From: Roseiarcus sp963787135
GTDB lineage: Bacteria; Pseudomonadota; Alphaproteobacteria; Rhizobiales; Beijerinckiaceae
Reading direction: 5' to 3'
Length of the DNA stretch: 64,000 bases
Assembly: GCA_963787135.1 (NCBI GenBank)
Contig: CAWBBW010000016.1
Location: 10,616 to 74,615 of the forward strand
The number at the start of each line of letters is the position of its first letter. Positions within the stretch are counted from its first letter, which is position 1. Positions 36,267-45,410 of this stretch are shown here, one piece after another. Both the position numbers and the translations under genes were made by a program. The notes under the pieces were generated by a model. The model did not search any database, had not been told where the DNA came from, and worked only from the letters and a program-made list of their open reading frames with translations.

Positions 36267-36490
36267 TAGCCTTCGTAAGATGTCTTCGGCCCGTCGTGGC
36301 GCTCGGGGGCTGGGGGGCAAGAAAACCGAGCAACCGCGAACCGATCTCACGCGGCAGAGACAAAATATGGCCGAGCCTTGCGGCGCGCGCTTGACCACAA
36401 GCTGGCCGAACTAAGGCATTACTTAAACTTTTTTTGACCGGGCCTAGCTATTCGCCTCGCAGCGTATCCGGTTTGCCCTCAGACTTGCAA

Positions 36491-36724
36491 TCAATTGCTG
36501 GTCGTCGATTTCACGTCCTTCTTCAATGCATTGACTTTATCGACTTTTGCGTCCTTACCGCTCGCGGCAATGGCTGCCTTGGCGCCGGCCGGCTTCTTGA
36601 GCGATTTGCCCTCGAGCGCCGCGTTTCTAACTGGCTTGGCCCCATGGGCAAGCGGCGGCGTGCGCACGGCATGCTTGAGGACTGTAGGCGCGTCAGTTTC
36701 CTGACCGTTCGCTGAACTCGTCAT
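36491..36724 (-). CDS. Lys/Ala-rich ORF overlapping the end of the carboxypeptidase gene
   Basis: A 77-codon frame whose ATG lies 32 bp inside the 3' end of the D,D-carboxypeptidase gene. The product is rich in Lys, Ala and Gly (KSLKKPAGAKAAIAASGKDA), the kind of basic tail seen at the C terminus of some exported alphaproteobacterial proteins. It may be a real small gene, or the true C terminus of the carboxypeptidase separated by a one-base shift near 36715. Confidence 0.35.
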   Translation of the reverse strand: MTSSANGQETDAPTVLKHAVRTPPLAHGAKPVRNAALEGKSLKKPAGAKAAIAASGKDAKVDKVNALKKDVKSTTSN

Positions 36725-37907
36725 TATCCGATGCGGTCTCCTTGTCGCCGACATAGGCCTTGGCGTCGGCCGGCAGCGCGGCGGTATCCGATTTTGTTGA
36801 GCGAGCAGCGAGGACCGGGCCGTTCCAGCCGGCAACCGGACCTATGAAAACCGGCACGGGATCGAAGTGCGGCCGTTCGTCGGAAAGCTGTGTGTGAGTC
36901 GGCTCGCCGCCCCCAGTCAAAATGGAGACCACAGAGACGATTGCGCCCCCGCGGCCGCCTGCGACCATACTCTGCTCGGGCTGCGAGGCGCCTTCCTCCT
37001 CGGCGGCCGCGAGCGCTGCGGCGCTGCGGTGCAGGCAGATATTGGAGTTGGTCGCGATCCTCGAGCCCGCGTCGGGCAGCGCGTCGAGAGACCCGCTCCC
37101 GCCGCCCATCGCGAAGCCTCGATCGAACAGATCCGCAGCCTCCTGATTGCGGATCTTCGCGGTCGGCGAGCCCAGCACGACGACGAGCAGATGGCGTCCG
37201 TAGTGGTTGGCGCTCGCGACGACGTTGAAGCCGGCCGGACAAGTGAAGCCGGTCTTCATGCCGTCCGCGCCAGGGTAGCGGCCGATGAGCCCGTTGTGGT
37301 TGGTGATGATCTGATTGCCGAGCTGCAGCTCCCCAATTCCGAAAAGATCGGCGTGTTCGGGGAATTCGCGCAGGAGGGCGCGGGCGATCATCGCCATGTC
37401 CCGCGCCGAGGACACGTGATCAGGATTGTGCAACCCGTTTGGATTGACGAAATGCAATTCGTGCAGCCCGAGGCGCTGTCCAGCCGCATTCATTTCATCG
37501 GCGAAAGACTCGACCGAGCCCGAGACTCCTTCGGCGACCGTGATCGCAAGGTCGTTGGGCGATTTGACCATCAGCATCTTCAGCGCGTTGTCGAGCGTCA
37601 CTTCCGTGCCTGGGCGAAAGCCCATTTTCGAGGGCGGCGCACGAGCCGCGCGGGCGGACACGACGAGCGGCGTGTCCATGGTGAGCTTGCCGCTGCGCAC
37701 GGCATCGAGCGCGACATAGACGGTCATCAGCTTGGTGAGCGAAGCGGGATACCAGACCTCGGTGGCGTCGCTCTGCATCAACACCTGGCCGCTGTCGGCG
37801 TCGGCCACGAGATAGGGCGCGGCCGACACAGATGTCGCCCAAAGCGCGAGCGATGCGGCGAGGCCGGCCGCAGCGCTGCGACCGAGTGACCATACGCCAA
37901 ATGGCAT
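36693..37907 (-). CDS. D-alanyl-D-alanine carboxypeptidase (penicillin-binding protein, peptidase S11)
   Basis: Trims the terminal D-Ala from peptidoglycan stem peptides in the periplasm. The 404-residue precursor has a signal peptide ending near residue 30 (TSVSAA) and all three active-site motifs: S56-L-T-K59, S116-P-N118 and K218-T-G. Beyond the catalytic domain (~30-270) there is a ~130-residue Gly/Ala-rich extension in place of the usual DacA C-terminal beta domain and amphipathic helix. It is divergent from the shikimate-dehydrogenase-like gene and is followed by a terminator. Confidence 0.93.
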   Translation of the reverse strand: MPFGVWSLGRSAAAGLAASLALWATSVSAAPYLVADADSGQVLMQSDATEVWYPASLTKLMTVYVALDAVRSGKLTMDTPLVVSARAARAPPSKMGFRPGTEVTLDNALKMLMVKSPNDLAITVAEGVSGSVESFADEMNAAGQRLGLHELHFVNPNGLHNPDHVSSARDMAMIARALLREFPEHADLFGIGELQLGNQIITNHNGLIGRYPGADGMKTGFTCPAGFNVVASANHYGRHLLVVVLGSPTAKIRNQEAADLFDRGFAMGGGSGSLDALPDAGSRIATNSNICLHRSAAALAAAEEEGASQPEQSMVAGGRGGAIVSVVSILTGGGEPTHTQLSDERPHFDPVPVFIGPVAGWNGPVLAARSTKSDTAALPADAKAYVGDKETASDNDEFSERSGN

Positions 37908-38146
37908 GATTGCGCTCCCTCGACGCCCGACGGATCGCTGTCCTAGAGGAAAAACGCGAGAATCTCAAGTTTCGAGCCCGGCTCCGAGCCGGAGCCGGCG
38001 CCGTATGGGAGGCGAGGACTCCCTTCCTTGAAGCCTCTCTCCCTCGGTCGAGAGGCTTTGGATGGTCACATGGAGCTGTCGATGCCATTAATGCTATATT
38101 CGACCGCGATGAGGGGCGGTCAGCTGCGACTTTGGGACGCACCGCG

Positions 38147-38980
38147 ATGTTGAACGGCAACACCAAGATCATCGCGCACATCGGCTATCCCACCACGACG
38201 TTCAAGTCGCCGATGATCTACAATCCCTGGTTCGACGCGCGCGCAATCAACGCCGCCGTCATTCCGCTCGGCGTCAAGAGCGAGGACTTTGGTCGCGCCT
38301 TTCCGGAGATCTGTCGCTTCACTAATTTCCACGGCGCGCTCATCACCATGCCGCACAAGGTCTCAGTCATCGCTCTTCTCGACGAGGTCTCGACCGCGGT
38401 GAAGGTCGCGGGCTCGTGCAACGCGGTGGGCCGGGACAGCGACGGTCGACTGATCGGCGACATGTTCGACGGCGAAGGATTCGTCCGCGGCGTTGCGCGC
38501 CACGGGGGTTCGCTGCGCGGCAAGAGGCTTCTGGTTGTCGGCGCGGGTGGAGTGGGCTCCGCGATCGCGGCCTCGTCGGCGGCGGCAGGCGCCTCCGAAG
38601 TAGCGCTTTATGACGTCAACGCCTCATCGACAGACGCTCTGGCGAACCAACTCAGGCAGAGCTATCCGAACCTCACGGTCGCGGTCGGGTCGAACGATCC
38701 CAGCGGATTCGACGTGGTCGTCAACGCGACGCCGCTCGGCATGTATGCCGGCGACCCCATGCCGCTCGATGTGTCGCGGTTGTCGCCCTCGACCTACGTC
38801 GCCGAGGTCGTGATGAGGCAAGAGACGACCGCGTTTCTAGCCGCAGCTGAGGCTCGCGGTTGCGCGGTCCAGGTCGGCATCGATATGCTGTTCGAACAGA
38901 TACCCGCCTATCTCGAGTTCTTCGGCTTCCCGGCGCCAACTCAGGAGGAGCTGAGAGCGGTAGCCCGGGTCGATTACTAA
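38147..38980 (+). CDS. Shikimate dehydrogenase-like (AroE family) protein
   Basis: A 277-residue NAD(P)-dependent dehydrogenase of the AroE family. The substrate motif is KSPMIYN (usually SxSPxxHN), the catalytic Lys is in TMPHK, the cofactor loop is VVGAGGVGSAIA, and GDMFDGEGF is the second substrate motif. Its position next to an MHS transporter and the protocatechuate genes suggests catabolic use, for example on quinate or shikimate, rather than the biosynthetic AroE; this is inference. The ATG at 38147 is used; the frame is open further upstream. A TATATT sequence ends at 38100. Confidence 0.85.
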   Translation: MLNGNTKIIAHIGYPTTTFKSPMIYNPWFDARAINAAVIPLGVKSEDFGRAFPEICRFTNFHGALITMPHKVSVIALLDEVSTAVKVAGSCNAVGRDSDGRLIGDMFDGEGFVRGVARHGGSLRGKRLLVVGAGGVGSAIAASSAAAGASEVALYDVNASSTDALANQLRQSYPNLTVAVGSNDPSGFDVVVNATPLGMYAGDPMPLDVSRLSPSTYVAEVVMRQETTAFLAAAEARGCAVQVGIDMLFEQIPAYLEFFGFPAPTQEELRAVARVDY

Positions 38981-39013
38981 GAACGGTCAAAAAAACAAGA
39001 CAGGGAGGAATGA

Positions 39014-40405
39014 ATGACCGCCGCAATCGCGCACGAACCGCAAGGTCGTCATCAGAGCAAGGTCGCGGCCGCGAGCGGCTGGATCGGCTCGGCGCTCGAA
39101 TATTATGACTTCTTCATTTACGCGACTGCGGCCTCGCTCGTCTTTCCGCAAATCTTCTTCGCCTCCGGCAACCCCAAGACCGCGATCGTCGCGTCCCTGG
39201 CGACCTATGGCGTGGGCTACGTCGCCCGGCCCGTCGGGGCATTCGTGCTCGGCCACTGGGGCGACACACACGGGCGCAAGAACGTGCTGTTGATTTGCCT
39301 CGTCCTGATGGGCCTCTCGACGACCGCGGTCGGTTTGCTTCCGACCTATCAGCAGGTAGGGATCTTGGCGCCGGTTCTTCTGGTGGTCCTGCGCCTCATC
39401 CAGGGTTTCGCGGTCGCTGGGGAGATTTCGGGCGCGAGCTCAATGATCCTCGAGCACGCTCCATTCGGACGGCGCGGCTATTTCGCAAGCTTCACCCTGC
39501 AAGGCGTGCAGGCCGGGCAAATTCTGGCCGCGGCGGTCTTTCTGCCCTTGACATACGCGCTGTCGAATGAGGCCTTTCTCTCATGGGGATGGCGCGTGCC
39601 GTTCCTGCTCAGCGTTCTCGTCCTGGTTGCAGGCTATATTATCCGGCGCGAGGTCGAGGAGACGCCCGCCTTCGCCGAAGAGCAAGCGCATCGCGACGTG
39701 CCGAAGTCGCCAGTCGTGGACGCCTTGACCAACCATTGGCCGGACATGCTGCGGGTCATCTGCATGGCGCTGATGAACGTCATACCGGTGGTGGCGACCA
39801 TCTTCGGCGCCGCTTACGCCGTGCAGCCCGCCTACGGCGTTGGAATGGACAAAACCATCTACCTGTGGATTCCAGTCATCGGCAATATCGTAGCCGTCGT
39901 CGTGATTCCGTTCGTCGGCAACCTCTCGGACAGGATCGGCCGCCGAATGCCGATCATTGTCGGCTCGCTGCTGGCGGGCCTCATGAGCTTCGCTTATCTC
40001 TACGCGATCAGCATCAGGAACGTGCCGCTTGCGTTCGTCTTCTCGATCCTGATGTGGGGCATCGTCTATCAAGGGTACAACGCAGTCTATCCGAGCTTCT
40101 ATCCCGAGCTTTTCCCGACGCGCGCGAGGGTCTCGGGAATGGCGATTGCCCAGAATATCGGTACGATGCTCACGGCCTTGTTGCCGGCGCTGTTCGCGAC
40201 GGTCGCGCCCCCGGGCTCGCAAAATGTGCCGCTGACGGTTGGAGCGCTCGCCTTCGGCATCACAGCCATCGCATCGATTGCCGCCTGGAGCGCGCGCGAG
40301 ACGTTCCGCGTCCATCTCAACGATCTGGGCGAGCCCGGCGCGCCAGCCGTCGAAAAGGCCGAGTACGATCGGCTGCGTCGGCAGAGCCTGGCGGCTGCGG
40401 GCTAG
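39014..40405 (+). CDS. MFS transporter, metabolite:H+ symporter (MHS) family
   Basis: A 463-residue, 12-helix transporter. The MHS features are the N-terminal ASGWIGSALEYYDFFIYATA, the helix 2-3 loop GHWGDTHGRKNVLL, and the central break with LSDRIGRR. The family includes transporters of shikimate, alpha-ketoglutarate and protocatechuate-like acids; the neighbours make an aromatic or hydroaromatic acid most likely. A strong GGGAGGA ribosome-binding site precedes the ATG, 33 bp after the dehydrogenase gene. Its 3' end overlaps that of the convergent ligC by 4 bp. Confidence 0.9.
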   Translation: MTAAIAHEPQGRHQSKVAAASGWIGSALEYYDFFIYATAASLVFPQIFFASGNPKTAIVASLATYGVGYVARPVGAFVLGHWGDTHGRKNVLLICLVLMGLSTTAVGLLPTYQQVGILAPVLLVVLRLIQGFAVAGEISGASSMILEHAPFGRRGYFASFTLQGVQAGQILAAAVFLPLTYALSNEAFLSWGWRVPFLLSVLVLVAGYIIRREVEETPAFAEEQAHRDVPKSPVVDALTNHWPDMLRVICMALMNVIPVVATIFGAAYAVQPAYGVGMDKTIYLWIPVIGNIVAVVVIPFVGNLSDRIGRRMPIIVGSLLAGLMSFAYLYAISIRNVPLAFVFSILMWGIVYQGYNAVYPSFYPELFPTRARVSGMAIAQNIGTMLTALLPALFATVAPPGSQNVPLTVGALAFGITAIASIAAWSARETFRVHLNDLGEPGAPAVEKAEYDRLRRQSLAAAG

Positions 40406-41355
40406 GATAACTGCCTTTCGAGGGCGTCGAGCACGCGGTAGCAAGGCAGCACCTGGGCGACGCTGGAGTTGGGCTCGCGGCCCTCCCGGATGGCCGCGAA
40501 GAATTCGCGGTCCTGCAACTCGATGCCGTTCATCGAGACGTCGACCTTGCTGACGTCGATCTTTTCGTCCTTGCCGGTGAAGAGGTCGTCGTAGCGGGCG
40601 ATATAGGTCGCGCTGTCGCCGATATAACGGAAGAAAGTGCCGAGGGGTCCGTCGTTGTTGAACGAGAGCGACAGGGTGCAGATCGCGTCGTTGGCCGCCT
40701 TCAATTGAATGCTCATGTCCATCGCGATGCCGAGCGTCGGGTGGATCGGCCCCTGCAAAGCGTTGGCCTTGACGATCGGCGATCCGCACTGCCAGGCGAA
40801 GAGGTCGACGGTGTGCGCCGCATGGTGCCACAGTAGGTGATCGGTCCACGAGCGGGCCTGACCGAGCGCGTTCATGTTGGTGCGGCGGAAGAAATAGGTC
40901 TGTACGTCCATTTGGTAGACGCGAAACGCACCGGCCAAAATTTTCTTGTGGACAAACTGGTGGCTCGGATTGAAGCGGCGGGTGTGACCGGCCATCGTGA
41001 CGAGCCCGGTTCGCTTCTGCATGGCGAGGACGGACTCGGCGTCCTTCAAACTGTCGGCAAGCGGAATCTCCACCTGGACGTGCTTGCCCGCTTCCAAGCA
41101 TTGGATCGCCTGCGCCGCGTGCATCTGGGTCGGCGTCGCGAGAATGACGGCGTCGAGGCCGGGCAGTTTGAGGCTGTCGGCGAGGTCCGTCGTCACGTGA
41201 GCGACGCCATATTTGGCCGCGGCCTCTCTCGTCTTGTCGAGCTCGCGGCCGACGAGCGAAACCACCTCGACCCCGTCGATCAGCTTGATGCCGTCGAGAT
41301 GCTTGAGGCCGAAAGCCCCGGCGCCCGCCAGCGCGACCTTGATGGAAGATGGCAT
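40402..41355 (-). CDS. ligC: 4-carboxy-2-hydroxymuconate semialdehyde dehydrogenase
   Basis: NADP-dependent oxidation of the ring-cleavage product CHMS to 2-pyrone-4,6-dicarboxylate. The 317-residue Gfo/Idh/MocA protein begins with the Rossmann motif LAGAGAFGLKHLDGIK and has HVQVEIPLADS, MAGHTRRFNPSHQFVH, SWTDHLLWHHAAHTVDLF and VSMNGIELQDREF, which follow LigC of Sphingobium closely. AGAGGGGCAGG precedes the ATG. It is the last gene of the lig operon. Confidence 0.96.
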   Translation of the reverse strand: MPSSIKVALAGAGAFGLKHLDGIKLIDGVEVVSLVGRELDKTREAAAKYGVAHVTTDLADSLKLPGLDAVILATPTQMHAAQAIQCLEAGKHVQVEIPLADSLKDAESVLAMQKRTGLVTMAGHTRRFNPSHQFVHKKILAGAFRVYQMDVQTYFFRRTNMNALGQARSWTDHLLWHHAAHTVDLFAWQCGSPIVKANALQGPIHPTLGIAMDMSIQLKAANDAICTLSLSFNNDGPLGTFFRYIGDSATYIARYDDLFTGKDEKIDVSKVDVSMNGIELQDREFFAAIREGREPNSSVAQVLPCYRVLDALERQLS

Positions 41356-41368
41356 TCCCTGCCCCTCT

Positions 41369-42226
41369 TTACGCCGCGTTTTCGAGTATGAGATGGCCAA
41401 CCGCAGTGTTGGACGCGGGAACATGGTAGAACCGGTGCACCACTTTCGGCCTCGGCCCGCCGGCGGCATCCGCCATCGCGCCGCGGGCGATCAGCCACAT
41501 GACGAGTTCGATGCCCTCCGAACCCGCCTCGCGGACGTATTCGATGTTCGGCATTTGCGCGAGGCCCTTCGGATCGTCGATCAGCCGATCGAGGAACCTG
41601 TTGTCCCACTCCCTGTTGATCAGGCCGGCGCGGGGACCCTGGAGCTGATGGCTCATGCCGCCGGTGCCCCAGATATGGACGTTGAGATCCTCGGGGTAGC
41701 TCTCGATCGCCTTGCGGATCGCCTGGCCGAGGGCGAAGCAGCGCGCCCCCGAAGGCACCGGGTGCTGCACGACGTTGACGGCGAACGGGATGATCTTGCA
41801 CGGCCACTCGTCGACCTCGCCGAAAACGCAGCTCAGCGGCACTGTGAGGCCGTGGTCGACGTCGATCTCGTTGACCATGGTCAGGTCGAAATCCTGCTGG
41901 ATCACCTCCGAGGCGATATGGGAGGCAAGCTCAGGATGGCCGATAACCTTCGGCACTGGCCGCGCGCCGTAGCCTTCGTCCGCGGGGTTGAATTCCGGGC
42001 CGGTCATGATCGCGAAGGTCGGGATCATCTGCAGAGAGAAGGCGGTGGCGTGATCGTTGTAGACGAGGAAGATCACGTCGGGCTTGTGCGTCTTCACCCA
42101 TTTCTTGTCGAAGTCGTATCCGTCGAAGACCGGCTTCCAGTAGTCCTCCTTCGTCTTGCCCAGGTCGAAGGCCGCGCCGACGGCGGGAATGTGCGAGGTG
42201 AAGAGCGAGGCGGTGATGCGGGCCAT
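41369..42226 (-). CDS. ligB: Protocatechuate 4,5-dioxygenase beta subunit
   Basis: Catalytic subunit of the non-haem Fe(II) enzyme that opens the protocatechuate ring between C4 and C5. The 285-residue product has the iron ligands His12 (TSHIPAVG) and His59 (YNDHA), a Glu in the GSEGIELVMW segment near residue 240, and the active-site His in GGMSHQLQGPRAG. The ATG at 42226 is used, with AGGAAGGA upstream; a TTG lies two codons earlier. It is 41 bp after ligA and 13 bp before ligC. Confidence 0.96.
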   Translation of the reverse strand: MARITASLFTSHIPAVGAAFDLGKTKEDYWKPVFDGYDFDKKWVKTHKPDVIFLVYNDHATAFSLQMIPTFAIMTGPEFNPADEGYGARPVPKVIGHPELASHIASEVIQQDFDLTMVNEIDVDHGLTVPLSCVFGEVDEWPCKIIPFAVNVVQHPVPSGARCFALGQAIRKAIESYPEDLNVHIWGTGGMSHQLQGPRAGLINREWDNRFLDRLIDDPKGLAQMPNIEYVREAGSEGIELVMWLIARGAMADAAGGPRPKVVHRFYHVPASNTAVGHLILENAA

Positions 42227-42267
42227 GTTCAAAAAGTCCTTCCTCGGGAAATGTCGGCAGACCGTCG

Positions 42268-42681
42268 TCAGTCCTTCCGGGGACGCTGCGCGTCGCCGTC
42301 CTCGCCGATCCTGCGGTTGCCGTCGATCTTGCGGCCGCCCCTGATCATCATGTCGCGGTATTCCTGCTCGCTCATGCCCGTCATCGAGCCGGCCATCTGC
42401 TGGAAGCTCTTGCCGTCGGTCGCGCCGATCTTCGACAGGAAGTAGATATTGCCGCCGAGCGCCATCATGCGGTTGAGATCCCGGTCGAGCACCGCCTGCT
42501 TCTGCTCCTCGGTGAGCTTCCAGCCATCAAGATAGGCGCGCTCGTCGGCCTTGAACTTCGCCCGGTTCTCCGCCTTCATCAGCGACATGCAGAACTGGTT
42601 GAGCCAGTAGCCTTTGCGCGATTGCTCGGCGTCGAAGACGATCGTGCCGGGAATTTCCTTGAACTCCTTGTCGAGAGCCAT
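42268..42681 (-). CDS. ligA: Protocatechuate 4,5-dioxygenase alpha subunit
   Basis: Small helical subunit that caps the LigB active site. The 137-residue product has the family core GYWLNQFCMSLMKAENRAKF, LDRDLNRMMALGGNIYFLSKI and GMSEQEYRDMMIRGGR. It lies directly before ligB and 3 bp after ligI. The last ~20 residues are a charged tail. Confidence 0.96.
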   Translation of the reverse strand: MALDKEFKEIPGTIVFDAEQSRKGYWLNQFCMSLMKAENRAKFKADERAYLDGWKLTEEQKQAVLDRDLNRMMALGGNIYFLSKIGATDGKSFQQMAGSMTGMSEQEYRDMMIRGGRKIDGNRRIGEDGDAQRPRKD

Positions 42682-42684
42682 GGT

Positions 42685-43632
42685 TCAAACTCCTCTTTCC
42701 TCGGGCCAGTAGAGCCGCATGGGATTGTCGACGAGCAGCTTCCGCTGAAGCTCGGCCGTGGGCGCGATATGCGGCAGGATGTCGACCAGCAGTCCGTCGT
42801 CGGGCATGTGATCCTTAAGGTTCGGGTGCGGCCAGTCGGTTCCCCAGATGACGCGGCCGGGGAATTCTTCCACCACCCGCCGGGCAAAGGGGACGAAGTC
42901 CCGATACGGCTCGCGCTCGCCATTCAGCGCCGGCGGACCCGAAACAGACAGACGCTCGGCGCCCGATACCTTCGCCCAGACGTTGGCGTTCTCGCGCATG
43001 AATTTGAGGAAGAGCGCAAACTCGGGACCATCCGTCGGCTTCCTCACATCGGGTCGGCCCATATGGTCGACGATGATCGTGGTCGGAAGCGCGGTAAAGA
43101 AGTCCCAGAGTTCCGGCAGGTCGACCGCCTCGAAATAGATCACGACATGCCAGCCGAGCTTGGCGATCCGCGCGGCGATCTCCATCAGTTCGTCCTTGGG
43201 CGTGAAGTCGACGAGGCGCTTGACGAAATTGAAGCGCACGCCGCGCACGCCCGCTTCGTTCAGGCGCTTCAGCTCGTCGTCGCTCACATCGCGACGCACG
43301 GTCGCAACGCCCCGCGCCCTGCCGTCGCTGGACAAGCAGGCGTCGACCATCGCGCTGTTGTCCGCGCCGTGGCAGGTCGCCTGCACGACGACGTTGCGCG
43401 AGAAGCCGAGGTGATCGCGCAAAGCAAAGAGTTGGGCTTTGCTTGCGTCGCAAGGGGTGTACTTGCGTTCGGGCGCGTAGGGGAACTCGGCCCCGGGGCC
43501 GAAGACGTGGCAATGCGCGTCGACGGCTCCCGCAGGCACTCGGAAATCCGGCTTGCTCGGGTCGGCGTACCAGTCGAGCCAGCCCTTTGTCTTTTCGAAC
43601 GGTCCGGTGACCGGTTTGGAGATCGCGTTCAT
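42685..43632 (-). CDS. ligI: 2-pyrone-4,6-dicarboxylate hydrolase
   Basis: Opens the pyrone ring of PDC to 4-oxalomesaconate. The 315-residue amidohydrolase-superfamily TIM barrel has DAHCHVFGPGAEFPYAP, the VQATCHGADN segment, and the C-terminal IWGTDWPHPN carrying the conserved Asp. The ATG at 43632 is used because it gives the family length; the frame is open upstream without homology. It is 8 bp after ligK. Confidence 0.96.
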   Translation of the reverse strand: MNAISKPVTGPFEKTKGWLDWYADPSKPDFRVPAGAVDAHCHVFGPGAEFPYAPERKYTPCDASKAQLFALRDHLGFSRNVVVQATCHGADNSAMVDACLSSDGRARGVATVRRDVSDDELKRLNEAGVRGVRFNFVKRLVDFTPKDELMEIAARIAKLGWHVVIYFEAVDLPELWDFFTALPTTIIVDHMGRPDVRKPTDGPEFALFLKFMRENANVWAKVSGAERLSVSGPPALNGEREPYRDFVPFARRVVEEFPGRVIWGTDWPHPNLKDHMPDDGLLVDILPHIAPTAELQRKLLVDNPMRLYWPEERGV

Positions 43633-43640
43633 AGGCGCCT

Positions 43641-44324
43641 TCAATCGATGTATTTGAGACCGGCTTTTTCCAGAGGCTCGCGCATCTTGTACATGTCGAG
43701 GCCGAGCACTCCCGAAGCGAGCTTCGCCCGCTTGTCGCCTTCGTTGGCTTCCCGCGCGGCTGCGGCGGCGCGCGTCTTCTCGGCCCATGCGGCAGGGACG
43801 ACCACCACGCCGTCGTCGTCGGCGACGATTCCGTCGCCGGGATTGACTAGCGCGCCGGCGCAGACGACCGGGATATTGACCGAGCCCAGCGTCGCCTTGA
43901 CTGTTCCCTTGGCGCTGACGCATTTGCTCCAGACGGGGAATCCCATCTCGGTCAGCGTCTTCACGTCGCGAACGCCCGCATCGATAACAAGCGCGCGCGC
44001 TCCGCGCGCCTTGAAGCTCGACGCCAGAAGATCGCCGAAATAGCCGTCTTCGCAATCGGCGGTGATGGCGGCCACGACAATGTCGCCCGGCTGGATCTGC
44101 TCGGCGACGACATGCATCATCCAGTTGTCGCCCGGATGCAGGAGCACCGTCACCGCCGTGCCGGAGACCTGGGCGCCGGCAAAGATCGGCCGCATATAGG
44201 GCTTCATCAGTCCGACGCGGCCCATGGCCTCGTGCACGGTCGCCACGCCGAGCGGCGCGAGCGCATCGACGGAAGCGCGGTCGGCCCGCGTGATGGCGCG
44301 TCGAACGACGCCGAGTTCGGTCAT
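43641..44324 (-). CDS. ligK: 4-carboxy-4-hydroxy-2-oxoadipate aldolase / oxaloacetate decarboxylase
   Basis: Last enzyme of the pathway, splitting CHA to pyruvate and oxaloacetate. The 227-residue RraA-like fold protein has GVATVHEAMGRVGLM, HPGDNWMMHVVAEQIQPGD, and the metal-site GDLLASSFKARGARALVIDAGVRD, all characteristic of HMG/CHA aldolases. It lies between ligJ and ligI in the operon. Confidence 0.95.
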   Translation of the reverse strand: MTELGVVRRAITRADRASVDALAPLGVATVHEAMGRVGLMKPYMRPIFAGAQVSGTAVTVLLHPGDNWMMHVVAEQIQPGDIVVAAITADCEDGYFGDLLASSFKARGARALVIDAGVRDVKTLTEMGFPVWSKCVSAKGTVKATLGSVNIPVVCAGALVNPGDGIVADDDGVVVVPAAWAEKTRAAAAAREANEGDKRAKLASGVLGLDMYKMREPLEKAGLKYID

Positions 44325-44333
44325 CTATCCCTC

Positions 44334-45362
44334 CTACCGGCCTCTGGCCTTCAGCGCCTTGTCGAGACGCGGGTAGACCCGGCGCGCATTGCCTTCATAA
44401 ACCTTTTGGCGTTCCTCGGGGGTCAGGTTCACGGTCAACTCGATATAACGCTTTGTGTCGTCGTAATGATGGCCGGTTTCCGGATCGATGCCGCGCACCG
44501 CGCCGATCATCTCGCTCGCAAACAGGATGTTGTCGACAGGAATCACCTTGGCGAGCAGGTCGACGCCCGGCTGATGATAGACGCAGGTGTCGAAGAAGAC
44601 GTTGTGAAGCAGGTGGTCCTTGAGAAGCGGCTTCTTCAGTTCCTGCGCCAGGCCCCGATAGCGGCCCCAGTGGTAGGGCGCGGCCCCGCCGCCATGAGGC
44701 ACAACAAAGCGGAGCGCCGGAAAGTCCTTGAAGAGGTCGCCCTGAATGAACTGCATCACCGCGGTCGTATCGGCGTTGATGTAATGAGCCCCAGTCGTAT
44801 GGAAGCATGGGTTGCAGCTGGTCGAGACATGCACCATCGCCGGGATGTCGTATTCGACCATCTTTTCGTAGATCGGATACCAGTGCCGGTCGGTCAATGG
44901 AGGACTCGTCCAGTGACCACCCGATGGATCCGGATTGAGATTGATTCCGACAAAGCCGAACTCCTTCACACAACGCTCGAGCTCCGGGATGCAAGTCTTC
45001 GGATCGACGCCCGGGCTCTGCGGCAGCATCGCCGCGCCGATGAAATGGTCGGGAAAGAGCTTCGACACCCGATAGCAGAGTTCGTTGCAGATCGAGGCCC
45101 AGGTCGAGCTGACGGAGAAATCGCCGATGTGGTGGGCCATGAAGCTCGCGCGCGGCGAAAAGATCGTGAGGTCGGCGCCGCGCTCCTTCATCAGCCGCAG
45201 CTGGTTGGCCTCGATCGATTCGCGGAGCTCATCGTCGCTGATCTTGAGATCGGCGACTTTCGGCTTCGCGGCGGGGTCCTTGATGCCGGCGATCTGCTGG
45301 TTGCGCCACGCCTCCAGCGCTTTCGGAGCGGTCGTGTAATGGCCGTGGCAGTCGATGATCAT
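44334..45362 (-). CDS. ligJ: 4-oxalomesaconate hydratase
   Basis: Adds water to 4-oxalomesaconate to give CHA. The 342-residue amidohydrolase-fold protein starts with IIDCHGHYTTAPKAL and contains SPRASFMAHHIGDF, INLNPDPSGGHWTSPPLTD, PHGGGAAPYHWGRYRG and FASEMIGAVRGIDP, as in LigJ. It is the first gene of the six-gene lig operon. A separate 4-oxalomesaconate tautomerase gene is not visible nearby. Confidence 0.95.
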   Translation of the reverse strand: MIIDCHGHYTTAPKALEAWRNQQIAGIKDPAAKPKVADLKISDDELRESIEANQLRLMKERGADLTIFSPRASFMAHHIGDFSVSSTWASICNELCYRVSKLFPDHFIGAAMLPQSPGVDPKTCIPELERCVKEFGFVGINLNPDPSGGHWTSPPLTDRHWYPIYEKMVEYDIPAMVHVSTSCNPCFHTTGAHYINADTTAVMQFIQGDLFKDFPALRFVVPHGGGAAPYHWGRYRGLAQELKKPLLKDHLLHNVFFDTCVYHQPGVDLLAKVIPVDNILFASEMIGAVRGIDPETGHHYDDTKRYIELTVNLTPEERQKVYEGNARRVYPRLDKALKARGR

Positions 45363-45410
45363 CTGGAAGCGTCCTTACGGGCAAATTCGAACACACCCCC
45401 TTAGGGCGAT

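Noticed and set aside
39581..41101. A 506-codon minus-strand frame across the MHS transporter and ligC
   Set aside because: It runs antisense to one real gene and out of frame with the other; no motif is visible.
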